Shown: positions 8,443 to 17,764, numbered from the stretch's first letter. The stretch is DNA of 64,000 bases from Chryseobacterium cucumeris (GCF_016775705.1 NZ_CP068760.1:1302001-1366000); one strand, 5' to 3'. Notes: generated from the letters alone by a model not told the origin. Numbers and translations are program-made.

Positions 8443-9423
8443 ATGAAAATAGAAAACATAAAACCTTTTAATGGTCAGCATTGTGAAACGACCGCTACGG
8501 GAACATTATTACATCAAATCGGGATCGAACTTTCCGAACCAATGCTTTTCGGATTGGGTGAAGGGCTGGGTTTTATCTATTGGAACATGAAAACAATGGA
8601 CTTCCCTTTCATTGGAGGAAGGATAAAACCTGACCTGCTCACTCAAAATTTAGCCAGAAATCTGAATCTGGAATTAACCATAAAGGAAACTTCTTCACAA
8701 CAAAAGGCCTGGGATCAGGTAAAAGAACTTCTCGATGACGGACAGGCAGTAGGATTGAAAATGGATTGCTATCATCTGGAATATTTCTCAAATCCTTTCC
8801 ATTTTGCAGGACATTATGCCGCCATTTATGGTTATGATGATGAAAATGCTTTCCTGATTGATACCAGACAACAAGGCGGACAAGTACAAACATCTTTAAA
8901 AAGTCTGGCTATGGCCCGTTCTGAAAAAGGCCCGATGGCTTCCAAAAATATGTATTATACCCTCAGGAACACAGACAGAAAATTTGATCTGGAAAAAGCC
9001 ATATCCGCCGCAATCAGAAATAATGCGGCCGAATACCTAAATCCACCCATTACCAATATTTCTTACAAAGGGATTTTAAAAACAAGTACTGAAATTGTCA
9101 AATGGTTCAATACAAGTAAAGATATTGAAGGAGAATTTAAGCAAGCGGCTTTACTAATGGAAAAAGCAGGAACCGGAGGTGCATTGTTCAGAAATTTATA
9201 CCGTGATTTTTTGAAAGAAAGCTATGAACTCCTTCAGCTTGATCCTTTAAAATCAGGCTATGAAGCCTTCACTGAAATTGCCGGACTCTGGACAAATGTG
9301 TCTCAGCTGTTTGAAAAAGTAAGCCAGACAAAGGAAATTCAATATATTCATCAGGCTTCGGATATTTTAAAAGAGATATCTGGAAAAGAAAAAAGAACTA
9401 TGGAGATATTGACAACTTTATAG
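8443..9423 (+). CDS. BtrH-like protein (BtrH N-terminal domain plus DUF4872-like C-terminus)
   Basis: Protein of 326 residues. The N-terminal half resembles the cysteine-peptidase-like BtrH fold: Cys14 in GQHCETTATGTLL, the glycine-rich LFGLGEGLGFIYW, and His124 in FAGHYAAIYGYDDENAFLIDTR as the likely Cys-His pair. The C-terminal half fits the helical DUF4872-type domain that accompanies it. BtrH itself transfers an acyl group from a carrier protein to ribostamycin in butirosin synthesis, so an acyltransferase or peptidase-like reaction is plausible. There is no biosynthetic cluster, carrier protein or aminoglycoside gene around it. No clear promoter was seen. Confidence 0.75.
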   Translation: MKIENIKPFNGQHCETTATGTLLHQIGIELSEPMLFGLGEGLGFIYWNMKTMDFPFIGGRIKPDLLTQNLARNLNLELTIKETSSQQKAWDQVKELLDDGQAVGLKMDCYHLEYFSNPFHFAGHYAAIYGYDDENAFLIDTRQQGGQVQTSLKSLAMARSEKGPMASKNMYYTLRNTDRKFDLEKAISAAIRNNAAEYLNPPITNISYKGILKTSTEIVKWFNTSKDIEGEFKQAALLMEKAGTGGALFRNLYRDFLKESYELLQLDPLKSGYEAFTEIAGLWTNVSQLFEKVSQTKEIQYIHQASDILKEISGKEKRTMEILTTL

Positions 9424-9615
9424 CTGGAAAAGAAACGGGTACTCCTGTTATAATAAATTCACAAAATAATGAATAATATTAACACCCATCAACAAATCGA
9501 TAAATAAAAACATACAAACACATAAAAAAAGCTAAAACAATAGATTATTAGTAAATTATATCGCGATTATATGAAAATAATTTATATTTTTATATAATAA
9601 ATTTTAAATAATACA

Positions 9616-10506
9616 ATGATGAAAAATCTAAAATTAATTGCAATCGCATTAGGGATGCTATCTCTGTCTTCATGTAACAGAAATGAAGAAGAACAAAATA
9701 CTCAGCAGCCTAAGCAGGAAAATCAGGCAATGCGTTCCTTAGGAGCAATCCTGGTAGATGACAAAACTTACAGTTCATTTGCTAAAGCTGATATAGATGC
9801 ATTAGCTATGAAATTCAAAGGCAAATCGGCAGAAACGCTTATAGCTTCTATTCCATCAAGTTATACCATACCCAACACTCCTCCAATAGCAAATCAGGGA
9901 CAGGAAGGTTCATGCGTTGCATTTGCTACAGCTTATGCCGCTGCAAGTATTCTGGAATATAATTTTAAAGGAATAACAAACCCAAGAAGTCCTGAGTACG
10001 TATATAATCAGATAAAAGTAAATGGCTGTCCTAATGGAACCTATGCATCCAGTGGATTAAATTTAATAAAAGATCAGGGAGTTTGCAGCTGGGATGAAAT
10101 GCCCTACACAGATGTAGAGTGCTCTACACAGCCCAATGCAACACAAAAAAGTGCAGCAAGTACTCATAAATTTACAACCTGGGCTACTGTAGATAAGACC
10201 AATATCACCAATATAAAGACACTTTTAAGCATGAATTTACCAATAATTATTACGGTGACGGTAGATGGAAGCTTTGATAGTTTAAGCTCGGCAAACAATT
10301 GGATATGGAAAAGTCATTCTGGTGCTGTAAGAGGAGGACATGCCATTTGTGTAGTGGGTTATGACGATGCTAAACAAGCTTTTAAAGTACAAAATTCCTG
10401 GGGTACCACATGGGGAAACAATGGATTTTTCTGGATAGACTATGCATTTTTTGCCAAGGCTAGAAAAGGAGCTATAAATGAATCTTATGTAGCCTATGTT
10501 CAATAA
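9616..10506 (+). CDS. Papain-like C1 family cysteine peptidase, lipoprotein
   Basis: Lipid-anchored protease of 296 residues. The signal peptide ends in the lipobox LSSC with Cys20. The papain catalytic set is complete: Gln94 of the oxyanion hole and nucleophile Cys100 in NQGQEGSCVAFATAYAA, His242 in GGHAICVVGYDD, and Asn260 in VQNSWGTTWGNNGFF. There is a short prosegment of about 60 residues with no ERFNIN pattern, so the mode of inhibition and activation differs from plant papains. A second ATG (9619) follows the first directly and either may be used. The anchor suggests action in the periplasm or at the cell surface. A hairpin follows the stop. Confidence 0.9.
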   Translation: MMKNLKLIAIALGMLSLSSCNRNEEEQNTQQPKQENQAMRSLGAILVDDKTYSSFAKADIDALAMKFKGKSAETLIASIPSSYTIPNTPPIANQGQEGSCVAFATAYAAASILEYNFKGITNPRSPEYVYNQIKVNGCPNGTYASSGLNLIKDQGVCSWDEMPYTDVECSTQPNATQKSAASTHKFTTWATVDKTNITNIKTLLSMNLPIIITVTVDGSFDSLSSANNWIWKSHSGAVRGGHAICVVGYDDAKQAFKVQNSWGTTWGNNGFFWIDYAFFAKARKGAINESYVAYVQ

Positions 10507-10523
10507 AAATTAACTTTGAGTAA

Positions 10524-10557
10524 GTCTCCTATGTTTGTATTGTCAGATATAGGAGAC
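10524..10557 (+). terminator. Probable terminator of the C1 peptidase gene
   Basis: Inverted repeat GTCTCCTAT (10524-10532) and its complement (10549-10557) with a 16-nt loop, followed by a T-rich stretch around 10565-10575. The long loop makes it a weaker candidate. Confidence 0.5.
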
Positions 10558-10642
10558 AGTCTCATTTTTATACTTTTAAAACCTGATCATTTATTTTTTA
10601 CAAATAATAACACTGGTAAAATCAGATTAATATTGTCAATAA

Positions 10643-10674
10643 AAAAACGTATGCCATTCCTGACATACGTTTTT
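10643..10674 (-). terminator. Intrinsic terminator of the efflux operon
   Basis: Perfect 11-bp inverted repeat 10643-10653 / 10664-10674 around a CGTATG core. Flanking A and T runs allow it to act in both directions between the convergent peptidase and outer-membrane factor genes. Confidence 0.85.
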
Positions 10675-10697
10675 ATGATATTACATTGCTGAAGCGG

Positions 10698-12113
10698 TTA
10701 TTTCCAGCCTCCGCCCAAAGCCTGATAGAGCTCTACGGCTGCTTTCATTTTACTGTATCTTGCATTGGAAATGTTAAGTTCTGCATTCAATGAATTCACA
10801 CTTGCATTCAATACTTCAAGATAGTTGGCCATCCCATAGTTCACCAGCTCCTGGGAATAGTCAACTGATTTTTTGTAGGCATCAAGTTCTTTTTGTTTCA
10901 ATTCAATGAATGAATCCTGAACAGAGAAAACCCTGATGGCATCCGAAACTTCTTTTCCGGCAGTCAAAACTGTTTTTCTGAAGTTAAGATAAGCCGTTTC
11001 CTGATTGGCAAGACTTACGTCATAGTTGGTCTGAATCTGTCTTTTATTTAAAATCGGCTGAGCCAGTCCCGCCACTACATTTGCGAATAATGAATTTACA
11101 CTGAATAAGTGGTCAATATCCACAGACTGCAATCCGCCGCTTCCTGTCAGTTTTAAAGTAGGATAAAACTGAGCTTTGGCAGCATTCGTCAGTTGGAAAG
11201 CATTCATTAAGTTAAACTCTGCTCTCATTACATCCGGGCGGTTGGCCAGAAGCTGAGTCGGGTAACCCAGTTTTAAATCGATCGGAAGTTTCTGCCCTTC
11301 CAATGTAGATCTTTCTATAGAATGAGAAGGCTCTCCCATCAAAAGGCTCATTGTATTTTCGAGCAGCTGGATCTGTGTATCAATATCAATCAGTAATGAT
11401 TTGGCATTGAAAACAAGCGCTTCGCTTTGCTGAACTGCTACTTCAGTAAGAGACCCGGAAGCTTTTAAAGCTTTTGTGGCTTCAAGATTTTTCTCCCTTA
11501 CAGCAATTGTTTCCGTGATAATTCTTTTCTGGGCATCAAAAGTCAGCAACTGATAATACGCAGAAGCAATGGAAGACACCAAGCTGCTTTTAACGGCTTT
11601 ATGAGCGGCAACAGTTCCTAAATAAGTCGCAAGCTGGGCTTTTTCCTGTGCTTTCAATTTGCCCCAGATATCAGCTTCCCATCCGATACTTGCCGTAATG
11701 TCAAACTGGTTTACATAACGTCTTTCTCCGATGATCTGTCCAAACTGGGTATTGATAGACTGGGTCTGAAATGTATAGTTGGGTCCGATAGAAAGCGTCG
11801 GCTGATACGCTGCCTTACTCTGTTTAAGATAGGCTTCCGCAGAATTAATACTTTCCAAAGCAATTCTGATATCAAGATTGTTTTCCAGTGCCTTGGAAAT
11901 ATGCCCCTGCAATATCGGATCAGTGAATATTTCTTTCCATGAAATATCTGCAATATTCGTGCTGTCCGAAGGAAGCATGTCTGTACGAAAAAGCTTTTCG
12001 TCTACAACATTTTTCGGTCTTTCATATTCTTTTCTCGCCATACAGGATGAGATGGCTCCGAGTATGAAAACTGAAAAAGTGATCCCTTTTATGATGTTTA
12101 ATAAACTCTTCAT
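10698..12113 (-). CDS. RND efflux outer-membrane factor, lipoprotein (TolC/OprM/NodT family)
   Basis: Outer-membrane channel of 471 residues for the tripartite pump encoded upstream. The signal peptide ends in a lipobox at Cys24 (GAISSC). Two internally repeated outer-membrane-efflux domains follow, with the family segments SWKEIFTDPILQGHISKALENNLDIRIALESI and LLANRPDVMRAEFNLMNA. Last gene of the minus-strand operon, 91 bp after the AcrB-type gene, with an inverted repeat in the gap and a strong terminator downstream. It would connect the inner-membrane transporter to the exterior. Confidence 0.95.
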   Translation of the reverse strand: MKSLLNIIKGITFSVFILGAISSCMARKEYERPKNVVDEKLFRTDMLPSDSTNIADISWKEIFTDPILQGHISKALENNLDIRIALESINSAEAYLKQSKAAYQPTLSIGPNYTFQTQSINTQFGQIIGERRYVNQFDITASIGWEADIWGKLKAQEKAQLATYLGTVAAHKAVKSSLVSSIASAYYQLLTFDAQKRIITETIAVREKNLEATKALKASGSLTEVAVQQSEALVFNAKSLLIDIDTQIQLLENTMSLLMGEPSHSIERSTLEGQKLPIDLKLGYPTQLLANRPDVMRAEFNLMNAFQLTNAAKAQFYPTLKLTGSGGLQSVDIDHLFSVNSLFANVVAGLAQPILNKRQIQTNYDVSLANQETAYLNFRKTVLTAGKEVSDAIRVFSVQDSFIELKQKELDAYKKSVDYSQELVNYGMANYLEVLNASVNSLNAELNISNARYSKMKAAVELYQALGGGWK

Positions 12114-12120
12114 TATTTTT

Positions 12121-12189
12121 AATTAGAAGTTAGAGTTTAGAAGTTAGAAGTTAGTTTTTAGACTTATCTCTAATTGCTAACTTCTAATT
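12121..12189. repeat. Heptamer-like direct repeats forming an inverted repeat in the efflux operon
   Basis: The spacer between the AcrB-type gene and the outer-membrane factor holds several copies of TTAGAAG/TAGAAGT on one side and a perfect 13-bp complement on the other (AATTAGAAGTTAG at 12121-12133; complement 12177-12189). The RNA can form a long hairpin without a clear T-tract, so it may tune expression of the last gene rather than end transcription. Confidence 0.7.
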
Positions 12190-12204
12190 TCTTAAATCTT
12201 AATT

Positions 12205-15200
12205 TTATTCTGCTAAATTGATATCTTCTTTTTTGATAGGTTTGATTTTTTCCTGCAGTGTTTCAAAAATCACATACAGAACCGGAATTACAAATAATCC
12301 CAAAACAGTTCCTATCAATAGTCCGATGGCCGCTCCCGTAGCGATAGATCTGTTACCTACTGCTCCGATTCCGCTTGCCAGTACCAACGGCAATAAACCG
12401 AAAATAAAGGCGAATGAGGTCATCAAAATAGGTCTTACCCTGGCTTTCGCTGCATTAATGGCCGACATCACAATCGTTTCTCCATGATGCCTTCTCTGGA
12501 CAGCGAATTCAACAATAAGGATTGCGTTTTTCGCCAGTAGTCCCACGAGCATGATCAGGGCAATCTGGAAGTAAATATTATTTTCAAGTCCCATGATCTT
12601 CTGGCCGAAATAAGCTCCCATTACCCCAAGAGGAAGAGAAATAATAACAATCAGCGGAAGGATATAACTTTCATACTGTGCGGAAAGGATAAAGTAAACA
12701 AAGATCAAACTCAGTCCAAAAATCAAAAGCGTTTGAGATCCTGAATTTAATTCTTCTCTCGTTAACCCGGTAAATTCTACGGCATAGTTTTGATTCAGGG
12801 TTTCATCTGCCACCTGCTGCACCGCAGCAATGGCATCCCCAGAACTGTATCCGTCAGAGTTTGCTCCCGTTACCTTCACTGAAGTAAAGAGGTTGTAACG
12901 GCTTACGGATTGTGGTCCGTATGCTTTTGTCAATGTTACAAACTGTGAAATCGGAGTCATGATCCCTGATCCTGTTCTCACATAAAGCTGATTCAGGTTT
13001 TCAATATTCTTTCTGTTTTCAGGAAGAGCCTGAACCATCACTCTGAACTGCTTTCCATACTTGGTAAAGTCTGCAGTATAAATACCTCCGATATACCCCT
13101 GCATTGTAGCCAGAATTTCATTGACAGAAACTCCAAGCTGTTTGCTCAGAGGAACATTAATTTCCATCTGATACTGAGGATATTTGGTATTGAATGAAGT
13201 CTGTGCAAACTGAATTTCCGGTCTCTGCATCAGCTTACCGATGAATTCATTGGTTTTAGCATCCAGATCGGCATATTCTCCACCTGATTTATCAAGCAAT
13301 ACCATTTCAAAACCTGCACTGTTACCAAATCCCGGTACACTTGGCGGTTGGAAGAATACTACTTTAGCGTCAGGAACAGATCCTACAATTCCGAATAGTT
13401 TTTTGGTGATATCTTCAGAAGTCTGTCCGTCTTTTTTTCTTTCTTCGAATGGTTTCAGTTTAACAAAGGCAAGACCGTTGTTACTTCCGTTTCCGGACAA
13501 GAACCCTCTACCTGTTGAAATCGTTACGTTCTGTACGCCCGGAACTTTCAATGCTTTAGCCTGAAGAGTTTTCAATGCGTTGTAAGTTCTTTCCATAGAA
13601 GCTCCCGGAGGAAGCTGAACATCGGTAAAAATAATCCCTCTGTCTTCTGTAGGTACAAACCCTTTCTTCATGCTGCTGCTTGCCCAGAACAGAATACCTC
13701 CGGTAACAGCAAAAATTATCAGGGTTACCCATTTATGTCTCAACAGGAATACAAATCCTCTTCCGTAACGTTCAGTAGTTGTTTTAAAAGCAATATTAAA
13801 CTTATAGAAAAACTTCTGTAACAGGTTCAGATTTTTATATTCTGCATGATGCGCTTCGTGAGGTTTTAAGAATAATGAACATAAAACCGGACTCAGGGTC
13901 AATGCATTAATCGCAGAAATGATGATGGCTATAATCAGCGTAATACCAAACTGCTGATAGAATACCCCTGTAGGACCTGTAATGAACGTCACCGGAATAA
14001 ATACAGCTGCCATTACCAAAGTAATCGAAATAATAGCCCCTGTGATCTCATCCATTGCCTCTACGGTCGCTTTTTTAGCATCAGAAATACCATGTTCCAT
14101 CTTGGCATGAACGGCCTCGACGACGACGATGGCATCATCCACTACAATACCAATGGCCAGTACCAATGCAAATAAAGTCAAGAGGTTCAATGAATATCCG
14201 AAGAGATTCAGGAAGAAGAATGCCCCCACAATAGATACCGGAACCGCGATAGCCGGGATCAGTGTAGACCTGAAGTCCTGAAGGAAAATATATACTACGA
14301 TAAATACCAGAATGAAGGCTTCGATAAGGGTATGAACTACCTTTTCAATAGAAGCTTCCAGGAATTCGTTGGTATCGAAGTTGAAAGTATACTTGATTCC
14401 CTGTGGGAAAGTTCCCTCAGCAGATTTCAGATAGGCTTTGATATTTTTAATAATCTCCTGTGCGTTGGATCCCGGAGTCTGGAAGATCCCCATACTGATG
14501 GAAGGATTGTTTCCGTTCTCCCCGATTCCTGTGTAAGACTGTCCTGCAAGTTCCACTTTAGCAACGTCTTTCAGCATCAGGTTTTGTCCGTTTGCAAGAG
14601 ATTTGATGATGATATTATCGTATTGTTCCTTATCGTTGAATTTCCCTACGTATTTGATGATATATTCAAAAGAACTACCGCTGTTTTGGCCGATAGAACC
14701 TGCCGCCGCTTCTCTACTCTGCTCATTGATGGCATTGGTAACATCAGTAGGCGTTACACTGTAGGCAGCCATTTTTGCAGGATCAAGCCAGATTCTCATC
14801 GAGTAGTTTTTACCACCGAAAACGTTCGCATCTCCAACACCATTTACCCTTTTCAGGTTAGGAATAATATTGATATTCAAAAAGTTCTGAAGGTATACGT
14901 CATCCAGGTCTTTATTTTCAGAATAGAAGGACATATACATCAGGGCACTGGTCTGCTGCTTCTGGGTTACTACCCCTGAACGCGTTACTTCGGCAGGTAA
15001 AAGCGGCGTAGCTCTCGCTACACGGTTCTGTACGTTTACCGCTGCAATATCCGGATCTATTCCCTGTTTGAAGAAAACCTGGATCTGGGCAGAACCGTCG
15101 TTTCCGGCACTGGAAGTGATATAATCCATACCTTCCACCCCATTGATCTGTTCTTCCAAAGGTACTACTACACTTTTCATTACCGTCTCGGCATTGGCTC

Positions 15201-15351
15201 CCGTATAGTTTGCGGAGACACTTACCGTAGGCGGCGCAATGTCCGGATACTGTGTAACCGGTAACGAGATCAGTCCCAGCACACCGAGAATCACAATCAG
15301 GATTGAGATTACGGTGGATAAAACCGGTCTGTTAATAAAGTTTTTTATCAT
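12205..15351 (-). CDS. RND multidrug efflux permease, HAE1 type (AcrB/MexB family)
   Basis: Proton-driven inner-membrane pump of 1048 residues, the normal family length. It shows the usual 12-helix plan with two large periplasmic loops; the N-terminal helix (IKNFINRPVLSTVISILIVILG), the proton-relay Asp pair in IGIVVDDAIVVVEAV near residue 405, and the C-terminal half repeat (LLAKNAILIVEFA) are visible. Its ATG overlaps the stop of the adaptor gene by one base (TAATG), so the two are translationally coupled. Substrates of HAE1 pumps are typically hydrophobic drugs, dyes and detergents; the actual range is unknown. Confidence 0.97.
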   Translation of the reverse strand: MIKNFINRPVLSTVISILIVILGVLGLISLPVTQYPDIAPPTVSVSANYTGANAETVMKSVVVPLEEQINGVEGMDYITSSAGNDGSAQIQVFFKQGIDPDIAAVNVQNRVARATPLLPAEVTRSGVVTQKQQTSALMYMSFYSENKDLDDVYLQNFLNINIIPNLKRVNGVGDANVFGGKNYSMRIWLDPAKMAAYSVTPTDVTNAINEQSREAAAGSIGQNSGSSFEYIIKYVGKFNDKEQYDNIIIKSLANGQNLMLKDVAKVELAGQSYTGIGENGNNPSISMGIFQTPGSNAQEIIKNIKAYLKSAEGTFPQGIKYTFNFDTNEFLEASIEKVVHTLIEAFILVFIVVYIFLQDFRSTLIPAIAVPVSIVGAFFFLNLFGYSLNLLTLFALVLAIGIVVDDAIVVVEAVHAKMEHGISDAKKATVEAMDEITGAIISITLVMAAVFIPVTFITGPTGVFYQQFGITLIIAIIISAINALTLSPVLCSLFLKPHEAHHAEYKNLNLLQKFFYKFNIAFKTTTERYGRGFVFLLRHKWVTLIIFAVTGGILFWASSSMKKGFVPTEDRGIIFTDVQLPPGASMERTYNALKTLQAKALKVPGVQNVTISTGRGFLSGNGSNNGLAFVKLKPFEERKKDGQTSEDITKKLFGIVGSVPDAKVVFFQPPSVPGFGNSAGFEMVLLDKSGGEYADLDAKTNEFIGKLMQRPEIQFAQTSFNTKYPQYQMEINVPLSKQLGVSVNEILATMQGYIGGIYTADFTKYGKQFRVMVQALPENRKNIENLNQLYVRTGSGIMTPISQFVTLTKAYGPQSVSRYNLFTSVKVTGANSDGYSSGDAIAAVQQVADETLNQNYAVEFTGLTREELNSGSQTLLIFGLSLIFVYFILSAQYESYILPLIVIISLPLGVMGAYFGQKIMGLENNIYFQIALIMLVGLLAKNAILIVEFAVQRRHHGETIVMSAINAAKARVRPILMTSFAFIFGLLPLVLASGIGAVGNRSIATGAAIGLLIGTVLGLFVIPVLYVIFETLQEKIKPIKKEDINLAE

Positions 15352-16538
15352 TAGAATTTCGGTTTTATTGATTGAACAAGACTATCCATTTTAATTGGCT
15401 GCGGTTTCACGGCTGTTCCCGGTTTCAGACCTCCGATACCAGCTGCAATAACTCTTTCACCTTTATTAACTCCGGATTTGATAAGAGCCATATTGTCGAT
15501 TCTGTCGATAACATTCACAACAACGTTTCTGGCAGTATCTCCTTTTTCTACTTTGTAAACGTAAACAATACCCTGCTGCTCATAAGTAGCACTTTCAGGT
15601 ACTACAAGTACATTGTCATAATGCTGAGGGAACCTGATCGTTCCACTGTTCCCATTACTTAATAATTTCTGGGCATTCGAGAAAGCAACTCTGAACTGAA
15701 TGGTTCCGGTTGTAGGATCAATCTGGCCGGTAATGGCTTCAATTCTCCCTTTTTCAGGATAAAGACTTCCGTTGGCTAACTGAAGTTCAACCATAGGTAA
15801 GTTTTTGATTTTCTCAGGCATAGAAGCTCCCGGAGATTTTTCAAGGAAATCAAAATATTCTTTTTCATTCATGGCAAAGTAAGCATAGATCTCAGAGGTA
15901 TCAGAAATCGTTGTCAGAGGAGTCTGATCAGACGGCCCTACCAAACTTCCTACTTTCAATGGCAGTCTTCCGATTACCCCTGAAATAGGAGCACGGATAA
16001 TAGAATATTCGATGTTGGCTTCTACTCCTTTATAGTTGGCTTCTGCCTGTCTTTTAGCAGCATTGGCCTGCTGAAGCTGTGCCTGTGCCTGTGACAGCTG
16101 AGCCTGAGCGGTCTGTAACTGTACGTTACTGATGATATTTTTCTGAACCAGTGGTTTAAGTTTGTTGACTTCAACCTGAGCTGCATTTACAGAAGCCTGC
16201 GCTGCGGCAACGCTTGATGCTGCAGCACCGATTCCTGCTTTGGAAGCAGCTGCATTTTCGGTCAGGATATTGGTTTCCAGACGAAACAATGGCTGTCCTT
16301 TTGTAACATATTGTCCTTCATCTACCAATACCTGGGTAATATATCCCTGTATTTTTGCACGTACATCATTGTTTACTCTACCCTGGATGGTAGCCGGAAA
16401 CGTCTGATAACCCACTATATTTTTTGACTCCACTGAGATAACAGGATATGGCTTGGCACCATCCTGTTTCGGAGCTTCTTTTTTGCAGGCAGTCAGTGAA
16501 AGCGCTGCAATGGAAAGTATAACTAGCTTATTATTCAT
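15351..16538 (-). CDS. RND efflux periplasmic adaptor (AcrA/MexA family), lipoprotein
   Basis: Membrane-fusion protein of 395 residues linking permease and outer-membrane channel. The lipobox gives Cys18 (LSLTAC). A lipoyl half-motif (GYITQVLVDEGQYVTKGQPLFRLE), a long Ala/Gln-rich alpha-helical hairpin (about residues 75-170), the second lipoyl half (IRAPISGVIGRLPLKVGSLV), then beta-barrel and membrane-proximal domains follow. It starts 1 bp after the regulator stop and overlaps the permease ATG by one base. Confidence 0.96.
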   Translation of the reverse strand: MNNKLVILSIAALSLTACKKEAPKQDGAKPYPVISVESKNIVGYQTFPATIQGRVNNDVRAKIQGYITQVLVDEGQYVTKGQPLFRLETNILTENAAASKAGIGAAASSVAAAQASVNAAQVEVNKLKPLVQKNIISNVQLQTAQAQLSQAQAQLQQANAAKRQAEANYKGVEANIEYSIIRAPISGVIGRLPLKVGSLVGPSDQTPLTTISDTSEIYAYFAMNEKEYFDFLEKSPGASMPEKIKNLPMVELQLANGSLYPEKGRIEAITGQIDPTTGTIQFRVAFSNAQKLLSNGNSGTIRFPQHYDNVLVVPESATYEQQGIVYVYKVEKGDTARNVVVNVIDRIDNMALIKSGVNKGERVIAAGIGGLKPGTAVKPQPIKMDSLVQSIKPKF

Positions 16539-16539
16539 T

Positions 16540-16995
16540 TTATAGTTTATTAAGAGATTCCTGAATATTTTCTATGTTTTTATTTAAGAGTGCTTTGTAA
16601 ACTTCTATTCTTTCGTTGTATCCATCGTCTTTACTTTTTTTAAAATTGTTTAAATCATCTAATAGTCTTAGTTCGTCCTGCATTTTCTGGACAATTTTCT
16701 CGAATCGTATTTTTTTGTATTCATCATTGATGAAAAAATACCGTTTCCGCTCATCCATTTTGTTATGGTCTACGATAAGCTGAGCATTCAGTAGTAATGA
16801 AATACTGGTGGAAACAGAACTTTTGCTCGCGGAGAGCACTTCAACGAACTCGTCAAAAGTAATTCCTACTTTCTCATAGTCAAAAAGAAGGTAGGAATAA
16901 ATTTTTGATGCTAAAGGAGGTAAGCTGAACACAGTACCATAAAATTTTACGGCATCCTGAAAAATTTTTTCATCAATTTCTATACTTTGGTGCAT
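16540..16995 (-). CDS. GbsR/MarR family regulator of the efflux operon
   Basis: Winged-helix regulator of 151 residues, first gene of the pump operon and only 1 bp from the adaptor. The N-terminal FYGTVFSLPPLASKIYSYLLF is the hallmark of GbsR-type proteins. The helix-turn-helix is ITFDEFVEVLSASKSSVSTSISLLL, and the wing carries DERKRYFFI. The C-terminal third is a predicted coiled helix for dimerisation. It probably represses the operon; the palindrome at 17024-17038 in the promoter is the likely site. Confidence 0.9.
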   Translation of the reverse strand: MHQSIEIDEKIFQDAVKFYGTVFSLPPLASKIYSYLLFDYEKVGITFDEFVEVLSASKSSVSTSISLLLNAQLIVDHNKMDERKRYFFINDEYKKIRFEKIVQKMQDELRLLDDLNNFKKSKDDGYNERIEVYKALLNKNIENIQESLNKL

Positions 16996-17011
16996 AATAT
17001 AAAAATTTGAA

Positions 17012-17039
17012 CAAAAGTAGAAATTAGTTCAGAACCAAA
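17012..17039 (-). promoter_or_regulatory. Promoter of the gbsR-like/RND operon with candidate operator
   Basis: The minus strand carries TACTTTTG (17019-17012), a perfect -7 box, with a TTTG (17039-17036) upstream. The 16-nt spacer is shorter than usual. The spacer is filled by an imperfect palindrome at 17024-17038 with core GTTCnGAAC, placed where a repressor would exclude polymerase. Confidence 0.6.
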
Positions 17040-17111
17040 CGAACAAACCCGATAGAGTTTATAAATACTGGACGTTTTAAAAATTCAATGAAAGTTGATT
17101 TAACTTTTTGC

Positions 17112-17624
17112 CTAAATTATAATCTTCTCAAAAGCTTTCCTCATCCCGTCTCTTAAAAGAACCTCTCCACAATAGGAATACCCTCTGCCTTCAAGAATTT
17201 TCAGCATGGCGATATTATCATGGTTGGTATCTACTTTAATACTCTGAATTCCATGAGATTTGGTAAAATATTCAATCTGATCAAAAAGTTTCTTTACCAT
17301 TCCCTGTCCGGCAAATTTTTCATCTACGGCCACTCTGTGAACCACAACAAATTCACCGTCACTTAGCCATGCTCCTTCAATGGTACTGTAAGCCGGTTCA
17401 TCATTCAAAATCAGGGCTGCATATACTGCAATTTCTCCGTCTACGGTCAATACATGCCCGAATCCTTTCGCAATATCACTTTCTACCGTTCCTAGATTAG
17501 GGTATCCGTTCTGCCATTGGGTGCTTCCGTCCTGTCTTCTTCTTTCAATGGATTGCTGGATGATTTTCCAAATAATGTTTCTGTCTTCAATTTCCGCTTG
17601 TCTTAGTTTAATCTCTGGATTCAT
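17112..17624 (-). CDS. GNAT family N-acetyltransferase
   Basis: Acetyltransferase of 170 residues with unknown acceptor. Visible are the N-terminal motif KLRQAEIEDRNIIWKII, the central VVHRVAVDEKFAGQGMVKKLFDQIE (acetyl-CoA-binding loop FAGQGMVKKL), and the C-terminal KVDTNHDNIAMLKILEGRGYSYCGEV motif. The last is common in GNATs of the Firmicutes and Bacteroidetes that act on small molecules. It is separated from the efflux regulator by 116 bp with that operon's promoter in between, so it is a separate unit. Confidence 0.9.
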   Translation of the reverse strand: MNPEIKLRQAEIEDRNIIWKIIQQSIERRRQDGSTQWQNGYPNLGTVESDIAKGFGHVLTVDGEIAVYAALILNDEPAYSTIEGAWLSDGEFVVVHRVAVDEKFAGQGMVKKLFDQIEYFTKSHGIQSIKVDTNHDNIAMLKILEGRGYSYCGEVLLRDGMRKAFEKIII

Positions 17625-17732
17625 GTTATAAAATTTGATTAAAAGATTGAATGATTTAAGAATTTAAAATCAGAATTGCTGCTTTCCGTTCAATCTTTGA
17701 AATATTTATTTTTTGATGGGTTGCAATTAAAA

Positions 17733-17764
17733 AACCGAAAATTAATTAAAATTAATTTTCGGTT
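17733..17764 (-). terminator. Terminator of the DUF2007 gene
   Basis: Perfect 14-bp inverted repeat 17733-17746 / 17751-17764 with a 4-nt loop. On the minus strand it is followed by a T-run, and it lies 33 bp after the DUF2007 stop. Confidence 0.85.

Noticed and set aside
14332-14979. Long plus-strand frame antisense to the RND permease
   Set aside because: The minus-strand permease covers it with full family conservation, and the antisense product is Ser/Phe/Arg-rich with no domain. It is a shadow of codon use.
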